In this document: positions 34,801-43,170 of the stretch, one piece after another
How positions within the stretch are numbered: the first letter of the stretch is position 1
Layout of the letters: each line of letters opens with the position of its first letter
NCBI GenBank assembly: GCA_019115825.1
Contig: DXCV01000030.1
Span: 1 to 46,306 of the forward strand
DNA length: 46,306 nt
Direction of reading: 5' to 3'
Source: Candidatus Bacteroides pullicola
GTDB lineage: Bacteria > Bacteroidota > Bacteroidia > Bacteroidales > Bacteroidaceae
Made by a program: the position numbers and the translations under genes
The notes under the pieces: model-generated
Told to the model about the DNA's origin: nothing
Seen by the model: only the letters and a program-made list of their open reading frames with translations
The model's database searches: none

Positions 34801-36670
34801 ATTTTACAAACAGAAAATACAGCAAATACACATTGTGGGCGAATATGCCAACTTGATGGTAAAAGACTATAATGCAGCACTGCAATATGTTCGTGATTAT
34901 TTCCAGATGGATTATAAGAAATTTGTCGCAAAATACTTCAAAGGAGAAAGAATAAAAGAAATACAACGCAATCTTACTCCCATGAAGTACAAACAATTAT
35001 TTGAGCGGCTGTCTAAACGACAAATGGAGATTATTTCCGATAAAGATTCGAGTTGCATTGTCGTGGCAGCCGGCCCAGGCAGTGGGAAAACGCTTGTATT
35101 GGTACACAAACTGGCATCCTTATTGTTGCTTGAAGATGTAAAACATGAACAACTGTTGATGCTGACGTTTTCAAGAGCAGCTGCAACGGAGTTCAAACAG
35201 CGGCTGATGAAGCTGATTGGCAATGCCGCACATTTTGTAGAAATAAAGACATTCCATTCTTATTGTTTCGACCTATTAGGACGGATAGGCAATCTTGAAG
35301 AGGCCAAAAACGTTGTGGGTAAAGCTGCCGACATGATCCACCAAGGTGAGGTGGAACCCAATAAAATCGGCAAAACCGTATTGGTCATAGATGAAGCACA
35401 AGACATGGGCAGTGAAGAGTATGCACTTGTAAAGGCTCTGATGGACAACAATGAAGATATGCGTGTAATCATTGTGGGCGATGATGACCAAAATATCTAT
35501 GAATTTCGAGGTTCAAATTCAAGATACATGTTTCAGTTGTCCCAATCTCCCCATAGCAGATTAATCGAGATGACCGAGAATTATCGCAGCACCCGCCACT
35601 TGGTAAACTTTGCCAATTGGTTTGCCCGAAATATCAATCAAAGAATGAAAAACATGCCCATCCTCTCGATGCGAGCAGAAGACGGTTGGGTCGGAGTGAC
35701 ACGCCATTCATCCGAAAATATGTATCTGCCCCTTGCTAACGAATTGATTCATCAACGCAGGGAAGGAACAACATGTGTACTCACTCAAACGAATGAAGAG
35801 GCCGTCATCATGGCTGCGTTCTTACAAAACCAAGGCATAAATAGCAAACTGATACAATCAATGGATGGATTCCGCTTTTGGAAAATGGCCGAAATGAGAT
35901 ATTTCCTCAAATGTATAGATAAATGGGTAGATACGCCTCTTATCCCGGAAAAATTATGGGAAAAAGCAAAACATAAGACCTTTTCCAAATATAAGGAAAG
36001 TTCAAGTTTGCCGTATGTAAAACGCTGCATAGAGCTATTTGAACAAACCAACCGGACAATATATACCAGCGATTTCAAAGATTTCGTGTATGAATCGTCA
36101 TTAGAAGATTTCTGCGACGTTACAGGAGCGGATGTAGTGGTGTCAACCATTCATAAAGCCAAAGGACGAGAATTTGACGATGTATATATGCTCATAACTG
36201 ATAATTACCATAAAAATGATACCTTGACACGTCGCTATTATGTGGGAATAACACGTGCTAAAAAACGATTATTCATACATACCAACGGCAATCTCTTTGA
36301 TTACCCGGATGCGGACCAATATACTATTGATACAAACCAATATGCAATACCTCAAGAAATTAAGTTGCAATTGACCCATAAGGATGTTTATCTAGACTTT
36401 TTCAAGGAGCGCAAACAAGAAGTGTTATCCTTAAAAGGAGGAGATCCGTTAATTTATCAAGATTTCATATTGTACGACACAGGTCGCAGACCGGTAGCAA
36501 AACTATCAGCCAAAATGCAACAAACCTTGCTTTATTGGAAAGGAAAAGGTTACGAGGTAAAGTCCGCATCTGTTCGTTTTATAGTAGCATGGAAACCAAA
36601 AGATGCGCCGAAAGAAGGACAGGAAATCGCTGTTTTGCTGACAGATCTTACCCTGATAGCACCAGAATAG
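31877..36670 (+). CDS. Giant fusion: DEDD-type exonuclease, RecQ helicase and UvrD-like helicase
   Basis: 1597 residues. N-terminal part (1-180) looks like a DEDDh 3'-5' exonuclease: LIDVEVG (Asp11, Glu13), GHNIIHHD (54-61) and a YHRLVKDD block. A cysteine cluster CKEGCPYC (231-238) followed by HHH may bind metal. The SF2 RecQ core (about 255-640) has PTGGGKS (Lys289), DEAH (387-390), ATSAFGMGVDKKD and QEAGRAGRD, followed by winged-helix-like and helical segments to about 1040. The SF1 UvrD-like core (about 1045-1530) has AGPGSGKT (Lys1071), DEAQD (1172-1176), GDDDQNIYEFRG, ENYRST, IHKAKGREFDD and YYVGITRAKKRLF. All ATPase motifs look intact. It is monocistronic and visibly AT-richer than its neighbours, suggesting acquisition. 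A DNA repair or phage-defence role is inference. Confidence 0.9.
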   Translation: MMNTPRYALIDVEVGLKDHKIHDIGALRDDNAVYHKASKKELFEFLNGVDYICGHNIIHHDAKYLFADEACHWQLVDTLYLSPLLFPERPYHRLVKDDKLVSEQMNNPVNDCEKARDLLLDESTCWHSLPEGKRRMFASLLKDKVEFKGFLSMMKAEYAEDNLTELIEKLYEGKICRHAYLDQIIEQYPCELAYALALIDTTDYRSVTPQWVLHNYPEVEYIVKQLRHTRCKEGCPYCNAQLNIHHHLKAFFGYDQFRTYEGEPLQEQAAQAALDGKSLLAIFPTGGGKSLTFQLPALMEGRTQHGLTVVISPLQSLMKDQVDNLAEKGITDAVTINGLLDPITRALAIQRVQNGEASLLYIAPEMLRSKTIEKILMARHIVRFVIDEAHCFSSWGQDFRVDYLYIGKFIQEYQQKKRCKYAIPVSCFTATAKQKVVQDICDYFKQTLNLDLELFASAASRTNLRYSVLHTETDEEKYVILRKLVAGSDCPTIVYVSRTKRTQEIAAKLTRDGYKALPFNGKMDADEKVANQDAFMNDEVRIIVATSAFGMGVDKKDIGLVVHYDISDSLENYVQEAGRAGRDPGLNARCYVLYNDGDLDKHFILLNQSKLSISEIQQVWKAVKDLTKQRRKLYCSALEIARQAGWDDSVSDIETRVRTALAALEQSGYLTRGNNVPHVYATGITVKDMEEARQRLSASLLFDNEEKEKAVRVIKSLISKKYIAKAQDAEAESRIDYLADILGLKKYDIISVVERMRQEGILADSKDISAYLTDAGDSERKSRILLDQFAKLERYILNHIPDESLRISCKQLNDNAMNDGIISSTEKKIRTLLYFLTITGYTRKKEYVAHYMEISLQTDTDSIIKRFEKRLEICRFAVEWLYKFVAHDKDYSPDKAIQFSVVELFNQIKSGAHSLFGSFDSLQLEDVEEALLYLSKIGALKLEGGFLVIYNAMEIQRLKDSRSRYKLDDYHMLDEFYKQKIQQIHIVGEYANLMVKDYNAALQYVRDYFQMDYKKFVAKYFKGERIKEIQRNLTPMKYKQLFERLSKRQMEIISDKDSSCIVVAAGPGSGKTLVLVHKLASLLLLEDVKHEQLLMLTFSRAAATEFKQRLMKLIGNAAHFVEIKTFHSYCFDLLGRIGNLEEAKNVVGKAADMIHQGEVEPNKIGKTVLVIDEAQDMGSEEYALVKALMDNNEDMRVIIVGDDDQNIYEFRGSNSRYMFQLSQSPHSRLIEMTENYRSTRHLVNFANWFARNINQRMKNMPILSMRAEDGWVGVTRHSSENMYLPLANELIHQRREGTTCVLTQTNEEAVIMAAFLQNQGINSKLIQSMDGFRFWKMAEMRYFLKCIDKWVDTPLIPEKLWEKAKHKTFSKYKESSSLPYVKRCIELFEQTNRTIYTSDFKDFVYESSLEDFCDVTGADVVVSTIHKAKGREFDDVYMLITDNYHKNDTLTRRYYVGITRAKKRLFIHTNGNLFDYPDADQYTIDTNQYAIPQEIKLQLTHKDVYLDFFKERKQEVLSLKGGDPLIYQDFILYDTGRRPVAKLSAKMQQTLLYWKGKGYEVKSASVRFIVAWKPKDAPKEGQEIAVLLTDLTLIAPE

Positions 36671-36683
36671 TAATGAATAGAGC

Positions 36684-36726
36684 GAAGTCGAAACATCTTC
36701 CAATGCCTTGGAAGAGTTTCGACTTC
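36684..36726. terminator. Bidirectional hairpin between the helicase gene and ilvC; REP-like repeat
   Basis: GAAGTCGAAAC (36684-36694) pairs with GTTTCGACTTC (36716-36726), and the inner TCTTCCAA pairs with TTGGAAGA around TGCC, giving a nearly unbroken stem of about 18-20 bp. It separates convergent genes. The outer part (AGCGAAGTCGAA, and TTCTAAGTGAAGTCGAA on the other strand) resembles the dispersed GTCATTCTGAGCGAAGTCGAAG repeats seen in many bacterial genomes. There is no long T-run, so termination efficiency is uncertain. Confidence 0.7.
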
Positions 36727-36764
36727 ACTTAGAATAACAAAGAAAATAAAATGTAAGCAGTCCC

Positions 36765-37808
36765 TTAGTTGTTCTCCGGACGGAGCTTGCGCACGGTCAC
36801 GGCCGTCTGCCACATCTCGCTCTCACGCAGCGCCTTCAGTTCGGCATTGAGCTTCTCGCGATAGTCGGGCTGCGAGTTGCTGTCGATGCTGATTTGCGCC
36901 TCGTTGCCGGTCTCCACACTGTGGTACAGCTTCTCCATGACGGGCTTGATGGCATCGTGGAAGGGACCCATCCAATCCAATGCGCCGCGTTGTGCGGTGG
37001 TAGAGCAGTTGGCGTACATCCAATCCATACCGTTCTTGGCGAAGAGCGGCATCAGCGACTGGGTCAGTTCCTCGACCGTCTCGTTGAAGGCTTCGGAGGG
37101 CGTGTGGCCGTGCTCACGCAATACTTCATATTGAGCCAGCAGCAAGCCCTGGATGGCGCCCATCAAGGAGCCGCGCTCGCCTGTCAGGTCAGAATAAACC
37201 TCACGCTTGAAGGTCGTCTCGAACAGATAGCCCGAGCCTATGCCGATGCCGAAGGCCAGCGTGCGCTCCGTGGCGCGACCCGTGGCATCTTGATACACGG
37301 CATACGAGCTGTTCAAGCCGCGGCCTTCGAGGAACATGGTGCGCAGCGATGTGCCCGATCCCTTCGGAGCAACCATGATGACATCGATGTCAGCAGGCGG
37401 AATGATGTTGGTACGTTCCTTGTATGTAATGCCGAATCCGTGGCTGAAGTACAGGGCCTTGCCGGCGGTGAGGTACTGCTTGATCTTGGGCCATACGGCT
37501 ATCTGTGCGGCATCGGAGAGCAGCATGCAGACGATGGTTCCCCGTTGTGCAGCCTCTTCAATGGAGAAGAGCGTTTCGCCGGGTACCCATCCGTCGGCCA
37601 CGGCTTTGTCATACGTCTTGCCCTCGCGCTGGCCTACGATAACGTTGAAGCCATTGTCGCGCAGGTTGCATGCCTGTCCGGGACCTTGCACGCCGTAGCC
37701 CAATACAGCGATGGTCTCGTCTCTCAGGATTTCGCGTGCTTTCTCCAAGGGAAATTCCTCGCGGGTGATAACATTCTCCATCACGCCGCCAAAATTCATT
37801 TGTGCCAT
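36765..37808 (-). CDS. ilvC: Ketol-acid reductoisomerase
   Basis: 347 residues. Catalyses the Mg- and NAD(P)H-dependent isomerisation and reduction of acetolactate, step two of Val/Ile/Leu synthesis. The Rossmann part (about 1-200) has LGYGVQGPGQACNLRDNG, MLLSDAAQ, YFSHGFGI and VAPKGSGTSLR. The knotted helical domain has SDLTGERGSLMGAIQGLL (metal-binding Asp and Glu) and SNSQPDYREKLNAELK. The start at 37808 (MAQMNFGG) is chosen since longer upstream reading runs through an unrelated intergenic region and the thioesterase gene. Last gene of the ilv operon; 25 bases separate it from the thioesterase. Confidence 0.96.
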   Translation of the reverse strand: MAQMNFGGVMENVITREEFPLEKAREILRDETIAVLGYGVQGPGQACNLRDNGFNVIVGQREGKTYDKAVADGWVPGETLFSIEEAAQRGTIVCMLLSDAAQIAVWPKIKQYLTAGKALYFSHGFGITYKERTNIIPPADIDVIMVAPKGSGTSLRTMFLEGRGLNSSYAVYQDATGRATERTLAFGIGIGSGYLFETTFKREVYSDLTGERGSLMGAIQGLLLAQYEVLREHGHTPSEAFNETVEELTQSLMPLFAKNGMDWMYANCSTTAQRGALDWMGPFHDAIKPVMEKLYHSVETGNEAQISIDSNSQPDYREKLNAELKALRESEMWQTAVTVRKLRPENN

Positions 37809-37833
37809 TGTTTTCTTGTTTTTTAGTTGATTG

Positions 37834-38595
37834 TTATAGATGTATTTGGTTATTGTCGAAAATAATCTTCGCCCTGCACACCGTCTCGTCCCCATTCTTG
37901 CGGATAGCGGCAGCATATGTATTGCTTTCTGCCTCGCGATCCACGTAGAAGGATAGCAGGTCGTCGTAATAGCTTTCCGCCACGTAGGCCATCTCGAAAC
38001 GGCGCACGCGCTTCTCGCGGTAAAGTTCCAGGGGGAAGAGGTCGAGGATATGCTCGATGTAGCGGATACTGTTGACGTGTCCGTTGACGTCGATGTCGCT
38101 ATACTTCGCCCGCAGAGAGGCCGCCTCCTTCTCCGCAGCCACCTTAATGCGCGAAGGGGTATCGATGGGGCAAGGAGCATCGCAGATGAACTCGCGGATG
38201 CTGCCGCCATTGACACTCAGCAGGTCGATGGGCTTGCGTGTCTGCATGCTGATCATTGCCCATACCGAGCGGGCGTAGCCGATGGGGCGTCCATCCTTGT
38301 CGCGGATAGCATAGTTGCGGTTGGTGAAGAGGCGGTAGACGTCCTCCACCCACGTGTCGATGGAGAACGATTCATATTGGGCGGGCATCTCCTCCATCTC
38401 GATGGCCAGGCGCGAGAGCACCCAGGTATAATTCTCTTCGTTCACCGTGGCCATGCCGAAGCCACGTTCTGCAGCATGAAATCCCGCGCAGTTCAGCAGG
38501 TGATTGCCCAGCACACCCAATGTGAGCCGTCCGGTGAAGTCCACGTGGAAAGGCTCGGTCACGAATGGGTAGGTTCCTATCTTGTTCTCGTTCAT
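37834..38595 (-). CDS. Acyl-ACP thioesterase (FatA/FatB family)
   Basis: 253 residues, a double hot-dog fold. The second half has DIDVNGHVNSIRYIEHILD, the D-x-N-x-H-x-N catalytic motif of acyl-ACP thioesterases; the first half has NCAGFHAAERGFGMATVNEENYTWVLSRL. It releases fatty acids from acyl carrier protein in the cytoplasm. It sits inside the ilv operon, overlapping ilvN by four bases (ATGA) and 25 bases before ilvC. The placement recurs in Bacteroidales as far as I recall, and might link branched-chain precursor supply with iso- and anteiso-fatty-acid output; that link is inference. Confidence 0.88.
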   Translation of the reverse strand: MNENKIGTYPFVTEPFHVDFTGRLTLGVLGNHLLNCAGFHAAERGFGMATVNEENYTWVLSRLAIEMEEMPAQYESFSIDTWVEDVYRLFTNRNYAIRDKDGRPIGYARSVWAMISMQTRKPIDLLSVNGGSIREFICDAPCPIDTPSRIKVAAEKEAASLRAKYSDIDVNGHVNSIRYIEHILDLFPLELYREKRVRRFEMAYVAESYYDDLLSFYVDREAESNTYAAAIRKNGDETVCRAKIIFDNNQIHL

Positions 38596-39164
38596 GCTCC
38601 TTCTCCTTCCTTCGGGACGTTGGTCCTACGGTATTTGGCTTCCCGTTCGTCCAAATACTCGTTCACCCGCTCGAAATAACTGGTGGTGATGGCCACGCGC
38701 CCCGAGCGGACAAACTGGAGCACGCATCCCAAGGCCTGCAGCTCGCCGTAGAGTTGGGTGATTTCCTCGCTCACGCCGTTCTTCTCGACGATGGAGAACA
38801 CAGGGTTCACCTCGACTATCCGAGCATGGCATTTGCGGATGACCTTGGAAACATCGGGTTTCTCTTCCAATACGGGCGTGGCCAGTTTGTAGAGGGCTAT
38901 CTCGTGCTGGTATATTTCCTCGTCGGTGAAGTAATGCGCCTGCAGCACGTCCATCTTCTTCTCGATTTGTTTCACCACCTTTTCGATGGTGTCCTTGTCC
39001 GTCCACGCAGTGATGGTGTACTTGTGTACTCCTTGGATGGAGGAGGCCGACACGTTCAAGCTCTCGATGTTGATCTGCCGGCGAGTGAACACGGCAGTCA
39101 CCTGATTCAGAAGGCCCGCCCTATTCTCCGAATGTACGATGATGGTATATAATGTCTTGTCCAT
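38592..39164 (-). CDS. ilvN: Acetolactate synthase small subunit
   Basis: 190 residues. Regulatory subunit of acetohydroxyacid synthase, conferring feedback inhibition by valine. The N-terminal ACT domain (about 5-80) reads TIIVHSENRAGLLNQVTAVFTRRQINIESLNVS, followed by an ACT-like C-terminal half. It starts 13 bases after ilvB. Sometimes called ilvH. Confidence 0.94.
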   Translation of the reverse strand: MDKTLYTIIVHSENRAGLLNQVTAVFTRRQINIESLNVSASSIQGVHKYTITAWTDKDTIEKVVKQIEKKMDVLQAHYFTDEEIYQHEIALYKLATPVLEEKPDVSKVIRKCHARIVEVNPVFSIVEKNGVSEEITQLYGELQALGCVLQFVRSGRVAITTSYFERVNEYLDEREAKYRRTNVPKEGEGA

Positions 39165-39177
39165 AATCTCTTTTTAA

Positions 39178-40923
39178 TTAGCATTCCAACAGCATTTGAT
39201 TGACCGAACCTCCGGGCGGTGTCATGGGCAATACATTGCCTTCCTCCACCACGCAAGTTTCCAACAGGAACGGCCCGTCGGTGGTCAGCATTTCGGCAAT
39301 GGCTTCGTGCAATTCTTCTCGGGTCATCACTCGTCGGGCGGGGATGCCGTATGCCGCGGCTATCTGCTGATAGTCGGGGTTGAGCATGGGGGTGAACGAA
39401 TAGCGCCCGCCGAAAAACATGGCCTGCCATTGGCGCACGTTGCCCAAGAAGTTATTGTTCAGCATAATCATCTTCACGGGTGCCTTTTGCTCCATGATGG
39501 TGCCCAATTCTTGCAGGTTCATCTGAAAACCTCCGTCGCCCATGAAGACGCATACCGTCCTGTCTGGCCGTCCGAAGGTAGCACCGATGGCTGCCGGCAT
39601 CCCGAAACCCATCGTGCCCAATCCGCCGGAAGTAACAATGCTGCGGTCCTTATAATATTGGAAATAGCGGGCGGACATCATCTGATTCTGACCCACATCC
39701 GTTACCAGGATAGCATCGCCTTGCGTGGCGTCGCTCACAGCACGCACCACTTCGCCCATGCTCAGCGTTTCGCCTACAGGATGCAGTTCGGGACGGATGA
39801 CTTTCTCTTCCTCCACCTCTTCGTAGGGGCGGAAACTCTCCAGCCATTCCTCGTGCGTGGCGGGGTGCAGGAGAGCAGTCACCATCGGGAGGGTCATTTT
39901 GCAATCGCCCAACACGGCCACGTCCGTCTTGATGTTCTTGTCAATCTCCGCCGGGTCGATGTCGAAGTGTATGATCTTGGCCTGGTTGGCATAGGTCTCC
40001 ACATTGCCTGTCACACGGTCGTCGAAACGCATCCCCACGGCAATCAGCACGTCACACTTGTTGGTATTGATGTTTGGTCCCAAATTGCCGTGCATACCCA
40101 GCATCCCCTTGTTGAGCGGGTGATCGGAGGGCAGGGCGGAAAGTCCCAGTAAGGTACGTGCTGCCGGCATCCCAGCTTTCTCGATGAAAGCACGCAATTC
40201 CGCCTGCGCATTGCCCAGCTCCACGCCTTGACCGACAAGAACCAAGGGGCGTTGGGCATTGTTGATTAACTCGGCAGCCTGGCAGATAGCCTCCTCGTTC
40301 GGGTCGGGCACAGGCTGGTAACTGCGGATATAATCCAGCTTTGTGGGGTGGTAATCCGTCTTGTCTGTCTGGGCGTTTTTGGTGAAGTCCAGCACCACGG
40401 GGCCGGGGCGTCCGCTCTTGGCGATGTAGAAAGCACGCGCCACAGCCCATGCCACATCTTCCGCGCGGCGTATCTGGTAGCTCCACTTGGTGATGGGCTG
40501 CGTGATACCCACCAAGTCCACTTCCTGAAAAGCGTCTGTACCGAGGAAGCCCGTGCCCACCTGTCCGGCAATAACCACAATGGGCGTACTGTCTATCATG
40601 GCATCCGCAATGCCCGTGATGGTGTTAGTGGCTCCCGGCCCGCTGGTCACCAGGCATACACCTACCCGTCCGGAAACGCGGGCATAACCTTGTGCTGCGT
40701 GAGTGGCGCCCTGCTCGTGGCGCACCAGAATGTGATTCAATGTCTTCCGATGGTCGTAGAGCGCGTCGAACACGGGCATGATGCTTCCACCCGGATAGCC
40801 GAAAAGGGTGTCCACACCTTGGTACTCCAACGATCGCATCAAGGCTTCTGCACCGGTGATGAAGCCTTCGGAAGGCCCTTCATGCCGTCCCAGTTCGACG
40901 GGCTTCTGAGGTTGATTGTTCAT
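39178..40923 (-). CDS. ilvB: Acetolactate synthase large subunit
   Basis: 581 residues. A ThDP- and FAD-dependent enzyme making acetolactate or acetohydroxybutyrate from pyruvate. The ThDP glutamate is in RHEQGATHAAQGYAR, LVTSGPGATNTITGIADAMIDS follows, the FAD domain has GMRFDDRVTGN, and the C-terminal ThDP/Mg motif is GDGGFQMNLQELGTIMEQKAPVKMIMLNNN. Second gene of the operon, 27 bases after ilvD. Confidence 0.96.
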   Translation of the reverse strand: MNNQPQKPVELGRHEGPSEGFITGAEALMRSLEYQGVDTLFGYPGGSIMPVFDALYDHRKTLNHILVRHEQGATHAAQGYARVSGRVGVCLVTSGPGATNTITGIADAMIDSTPIVVIAGQVGTGFLGTDAFQEVDLVGITQPITKWSYQIRRAEDVAWAVARAFYIAKSGRPGPVVLDFTKNAQTDKTDYHPTKLDYIRSYQPVPDPNEEAICQAAELINNAQRPLVLVGQGVELGNAQAELRAFIEKAGMPAARTLLGLSALPSDHPLNKGMLGMHGNLGPNINTNKCDVLIAVGMRFDDRVTGNVETYANQAKIIHFDIDPAEIDKNIKTDVAVLGDCKMTLPMVTALLHPATHEEWLESFRPYEEVEEEKVIRPELHPVGETLSMGEVVRAVSDATQGDAILVTDVGQNQMMSARYFQYYKDRSIVTSGGLGTMGFGMPAAIGATFGRPDRTVCVFMGDGGFQMNLQELGTIMEQKAPVKMIMLNNNFLGNVRQWQAMFFGGRYSFTPMLNPDYQQIAAAYGIPARRVMTREELHEAIAEMLTTDGPFLLETCVVEEGNVLPMTPPGGSVNQMLLEC

Positions 40924-40950
40924 ATCTTATATCTATCTTTTCTATATTCC

Positions 40951-42750
40951 TTAAATCAGTCTCACTCCTCCCTTGTCCGCCGAGCTGACCATGGCTGCGT
41001 ATGCTCTCAGCGCTTTCGATACTTCGCGTTGACGGGTAACAGGCGTTGCCGGGCGGGCGGCCAGTTCTTCGTCGGTCAGACGAACGTTGATGCTGCGGCG
41101 GGGGATGTCTATCTCGATAATGTCTCCGTCTTGGATTTTGCCTATATTTCCTCCAGCGGCTGCTTCGGGCGAGATATGTCCGATGCTCAAACCCGACGTG
41201 CCTCCACTAAACCGCCCGTCCGTAATAAGGGCGCATTCCTTGCCCAGGTGGCGCGACTTGATGTACGACGTAGGGTAGAGCATCTCCTGCATTCCCGGCC
41301 CACCTTTAGGACCTTCGTGGGTGATGACCACCACGTCGCCGCTCTGCACCTTGCCACCCAAGATGCCTTCGCACGCGGCCTCTTGCGAGTCGAATACCTT
41401 GGCAGGCCCTGTGAAGCGCAGGATGCTTTCGTCCACACCGGCAGTCTTCACCACGCATCCGTCTTGGGCGATGTTGCCTTTTAACACGGCCAGGCCGCCG
41501 TCCTTGCTGTAGGCGTGCTCCAAGTCGCGGATGCAGCCGTTGGCGCGATCAGTATCCAATTCTTTATAATAATGGGCTTGCGAACCCAGCTTCAGATTGA
41601 ACTTATTGCCCGGGGCGGAAGTGTATTTCTTCAAAGCCTCCTGGCAGACATGGGGGCTAGTGACGCAGTATTGATCAATCTCTTCAGCCAGCGTCAAGCC
41701 GTCCACACGCTTCACCGAAGTATCCACCAATCCGCCTTTGGCCAATTCGTTCATGATGGCTACGATGCCTCCAGCGCGGTTTACGTCTTGCACATGGTAC
41801 TTCTGCGTGTTGGGCGCCACCTTGCATAGGCACGGCGTTTGGCGGGAGAGTTGGTCAATGTCTTCCATCTTGAAGTCCACCTCTGCCTCGTGGGCAATAG
41901 CCAGCAGATGAAGCACGGTATTGGTAGATCCTCCCATGGCGATATCCAAGGTCATGGCGTTTAGGAACGCTTTGCGCGTGGCAATGTTCCGCGGAAGGAC
42001 GCTTTCGTCGCCTTCTTCATAATACCTCCGCGCATTCTCCACAATGAGGCGGGCGGCATCCTTAAAAAGCTGCGTACGATTTTCGTGCGTGGCCACGATG
42101 GTGCCGTTACCGGGCAAGGCCAGGCCGATGGCTTCGTTGAGGCAATTCATCGAGTTTGCGGTAAACATACCCGAACAGCATCCGCACGTGGGGCAGGCGT
42201 GTTGTTCAATTTGGGCCACGTCAGCATCGCTCACACTCTCGTCGGCGGATTGTATCATGGTGTCTATCAAGTCCCAATGCCGCCCGTTCCATTCGCCAGC
42301 CTCCATAGGGCCGCCAGAGACGAATACAGTGGGGATATTGAGCCGCATGGCTGCCATGAGCATACCCGGCGTAATCTTGTCGCAGTTGCTGATGCACACC
42401 ATGGCATCGGCCTTGTGGGCATTCACCATATACTCCACGCTGTCCGCAATCAGGTCACGCGAGGGCAGCGAGTAGAGCATCCCGTCATGTCCCATGGCAA
42501 TGCCGTCGTCAATAGCGATGGTGTTAAACTCTGCCGCGAAGCACCCCAATTTCTCGATTTCCTCCTTCACCTGTTGGCCAATCTCATGCAGGTGGACATG
42601 CCCCGGCACGAATTGGGTAAACGAATTGACTATGGCGATAATGGGTTTCCCCATCTGTTCTTTCTTCATGCCGTTGGCCACCCAGAGGGCGCGTGCGCCC
42701 GCCATGCGTCGGCCTTGCGTGCTGGTTGAGCTTCTCAGTGGATGTTTCAT
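40951..42750 (-). CDS. ilvD: Dihydroxy-acid dehydratase
   Basis: 599 residues. An Fe-S dehydratase converting dihydroxy acids to 2-keto acids, the third step of Ile/Val synthesis. Cluster ligand motifs are [12 protein letters not shown] and [39 protein letters not shown] is near the C-terminus. The start [23 protein letters not shown] at 42750 matches family N-termini. Reading further upstream in frame would translate the attenuator and leader region, so it is rejected. It is the first structural gene of the attenuated ilv operon. Confidence 0.95.
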   Translation of the reverse strand: MKHPLRSSTSTQGRRMAGARALWVANGMKKEQMGKPIIAIVNSFTQFVPGHVHLHEIGQQVKEEIEKLGCFAAEFNTIAIDDGIAMGHDGMLYSLPSRDLIADSVEYMVNAHKADAMVCISNCDKITPGMLMAAMRLNIPTVFVSGGPMEAGEWNGRHWDLIDTMIQSADESVSDADVAQIEQHACPTCGCCSGMFTANSMNCLNEAIGLALPGNGTIVATHENRTQLFKDAARLIVENARRYYEEGDESVLPRNIATRKAFLNAMTLDIAMGGSTNTVLHLLAIAHEAEVDFKMEDIDQLSRQTPCLCKVAPNTQKYHVQDVNRAGGIVAIMNELAKGGLVDTSVKRVDGLTLAEEIDQYCVTSPHVCQEALKKYTSAPGNKFNLKLGSQAHYYKELDTDRANGCIRDLEHAYSKDGGLAVLKGNIAQDGCVVKTAGVDESILRFTGPAKVFDSQEAACEGILGGKVQSGDVVVITHEGPKGGPGMQEMLYPTSYIKSRHLGKECALITDGRFSGGTSGLSIGHISPEAAAGGNIGKIQDGDIIEIDIPRRSINVRLTDEELAARPATPVTRQREVSKALRAYAAMVSSADKGGVRLI

Positions 42751-42771
42751 TTCTTCAATCTCCTTTTCATC

Positions 42772-42806
42772 AAAAAAGCCTTTCCCACAAATTGGTGAGA
42801 AAGGCT
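42772..42806 (-). terminator. Attenuator terminator ahead of ilvD
   Basis: On the reverse strand AGCCTTTCTCAC (42806-42795) pairs with GTGGGAAAGGCT (42788-42777) around a six-base loop, then TTTTTT (to 42772). It lies between the leader peptide and ilvD, where an intrinsic terminator makes sense only as a conditional one. Confidence 0.85.
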
Positions 42807-42845
42807 CTGTCTTTTTATCTATCAAGTATGAACATGCATACACGT

Positions 42846-42855
42846 CCTTTCTCAC
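42846..42855 (-). promoter_or_regulatory. Antiterminator segment of the ilv attenuator
   Basis: The reverse-strand transcript has GTGAGAAAGG here, overlapping the leader stop codon. It is perfectly complementary to CCTTTCTCAC, the 5' arm of the terminator at 42795-42804, so pairing would block the terminator. A ribosome finishing the leader would cover it and allow termination; a ribosome stalled at the Ile/Val codons about 9-12 codons earlier would leave it free. Confidence 0.75.
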
Positions 42856-42929
42856 GCTCTTGATGCCACGACCACGACGCGAATAATGTGCAGGACTGCC
42901 AGGTTGACGGATGTATGTAGGTTCATCAT
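42852..42929 (-). CDS. ilv operon leader peptide
   Basis: A 25-residue peptide, [25 protein letters not shown]. It contains six Val, three Leu and two Ile, with IIRVVVV clustered just before the stop. A second Met codon at 42926 is an alternative start. It sits 22-31 bases downstream of a near-ideal promoter, and its stop overlaps the antiterminator. The composition and RNA layout match leaders of classical branched-chain amino acid attenuators. No homology search was done, but the design is hard to explain otherwise. Confidence 0.85.
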   Translation of the reverse strand: MMNLHTSVNLAVLHIIRVVVVASRA

Positions 42930-42959
42930 ACGTTTCTTGCTTTTTTCTTTTATTTGCTG

Positions 42960-42990
42960 CAAAGGTAAGTGCTTTTTTAGAATCTGCAAA
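42960..42990 (-). promoter_or_regulatory. ilv operon promoter
   Basis: On the reverse strand TTTG (42990-42987), 19 bases, then TACCTTTG (42967-42960): the full Bacteroidota -33/-7 consensus with ideal spacing. It is the best-formed promoter in the window. Confidence 0.85.
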
Positions 42991-43113
42991 CAATTTGAAG
43001 AAAAAAGTGAGAAAAAAGTGATTATCCGTAAGAAAAACGGGCAAACGAGGTGTGATTTTATCATCTACTCATGCAATATGGCCTCAACTTACCTATATTA
43101 GGTATCTAAAAAG

Positions 43114-43145
43114 TTTCTCCATCTGCCGCAAAAAGACTACCTTTG
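43114..43145 (+). promoter_or_regulatory. yraN promoter
   Basis: TTTC (43114-43117) and TACCTTTG (43138-43145) with 20 bases between, 25 bases before the yraN ATG. It is divergent from the ilv promoter. Confidence 0.7.
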
Positions 43146-43170
43146 CAACCAATCCACAAAAACGAAGGAA

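Noticed and set aside
37809..38216. N-terminal extension of ilvC
   Set aside because: It would run through the coding region of the thioesterase in another frame; the conserved ilvC start is at 37808.
42751..43044. N-terminal extension of ilvD through the leader region
   Set aside because: The extension would translate the attenuator hairpin; family N-termini match the ATG at 42750.
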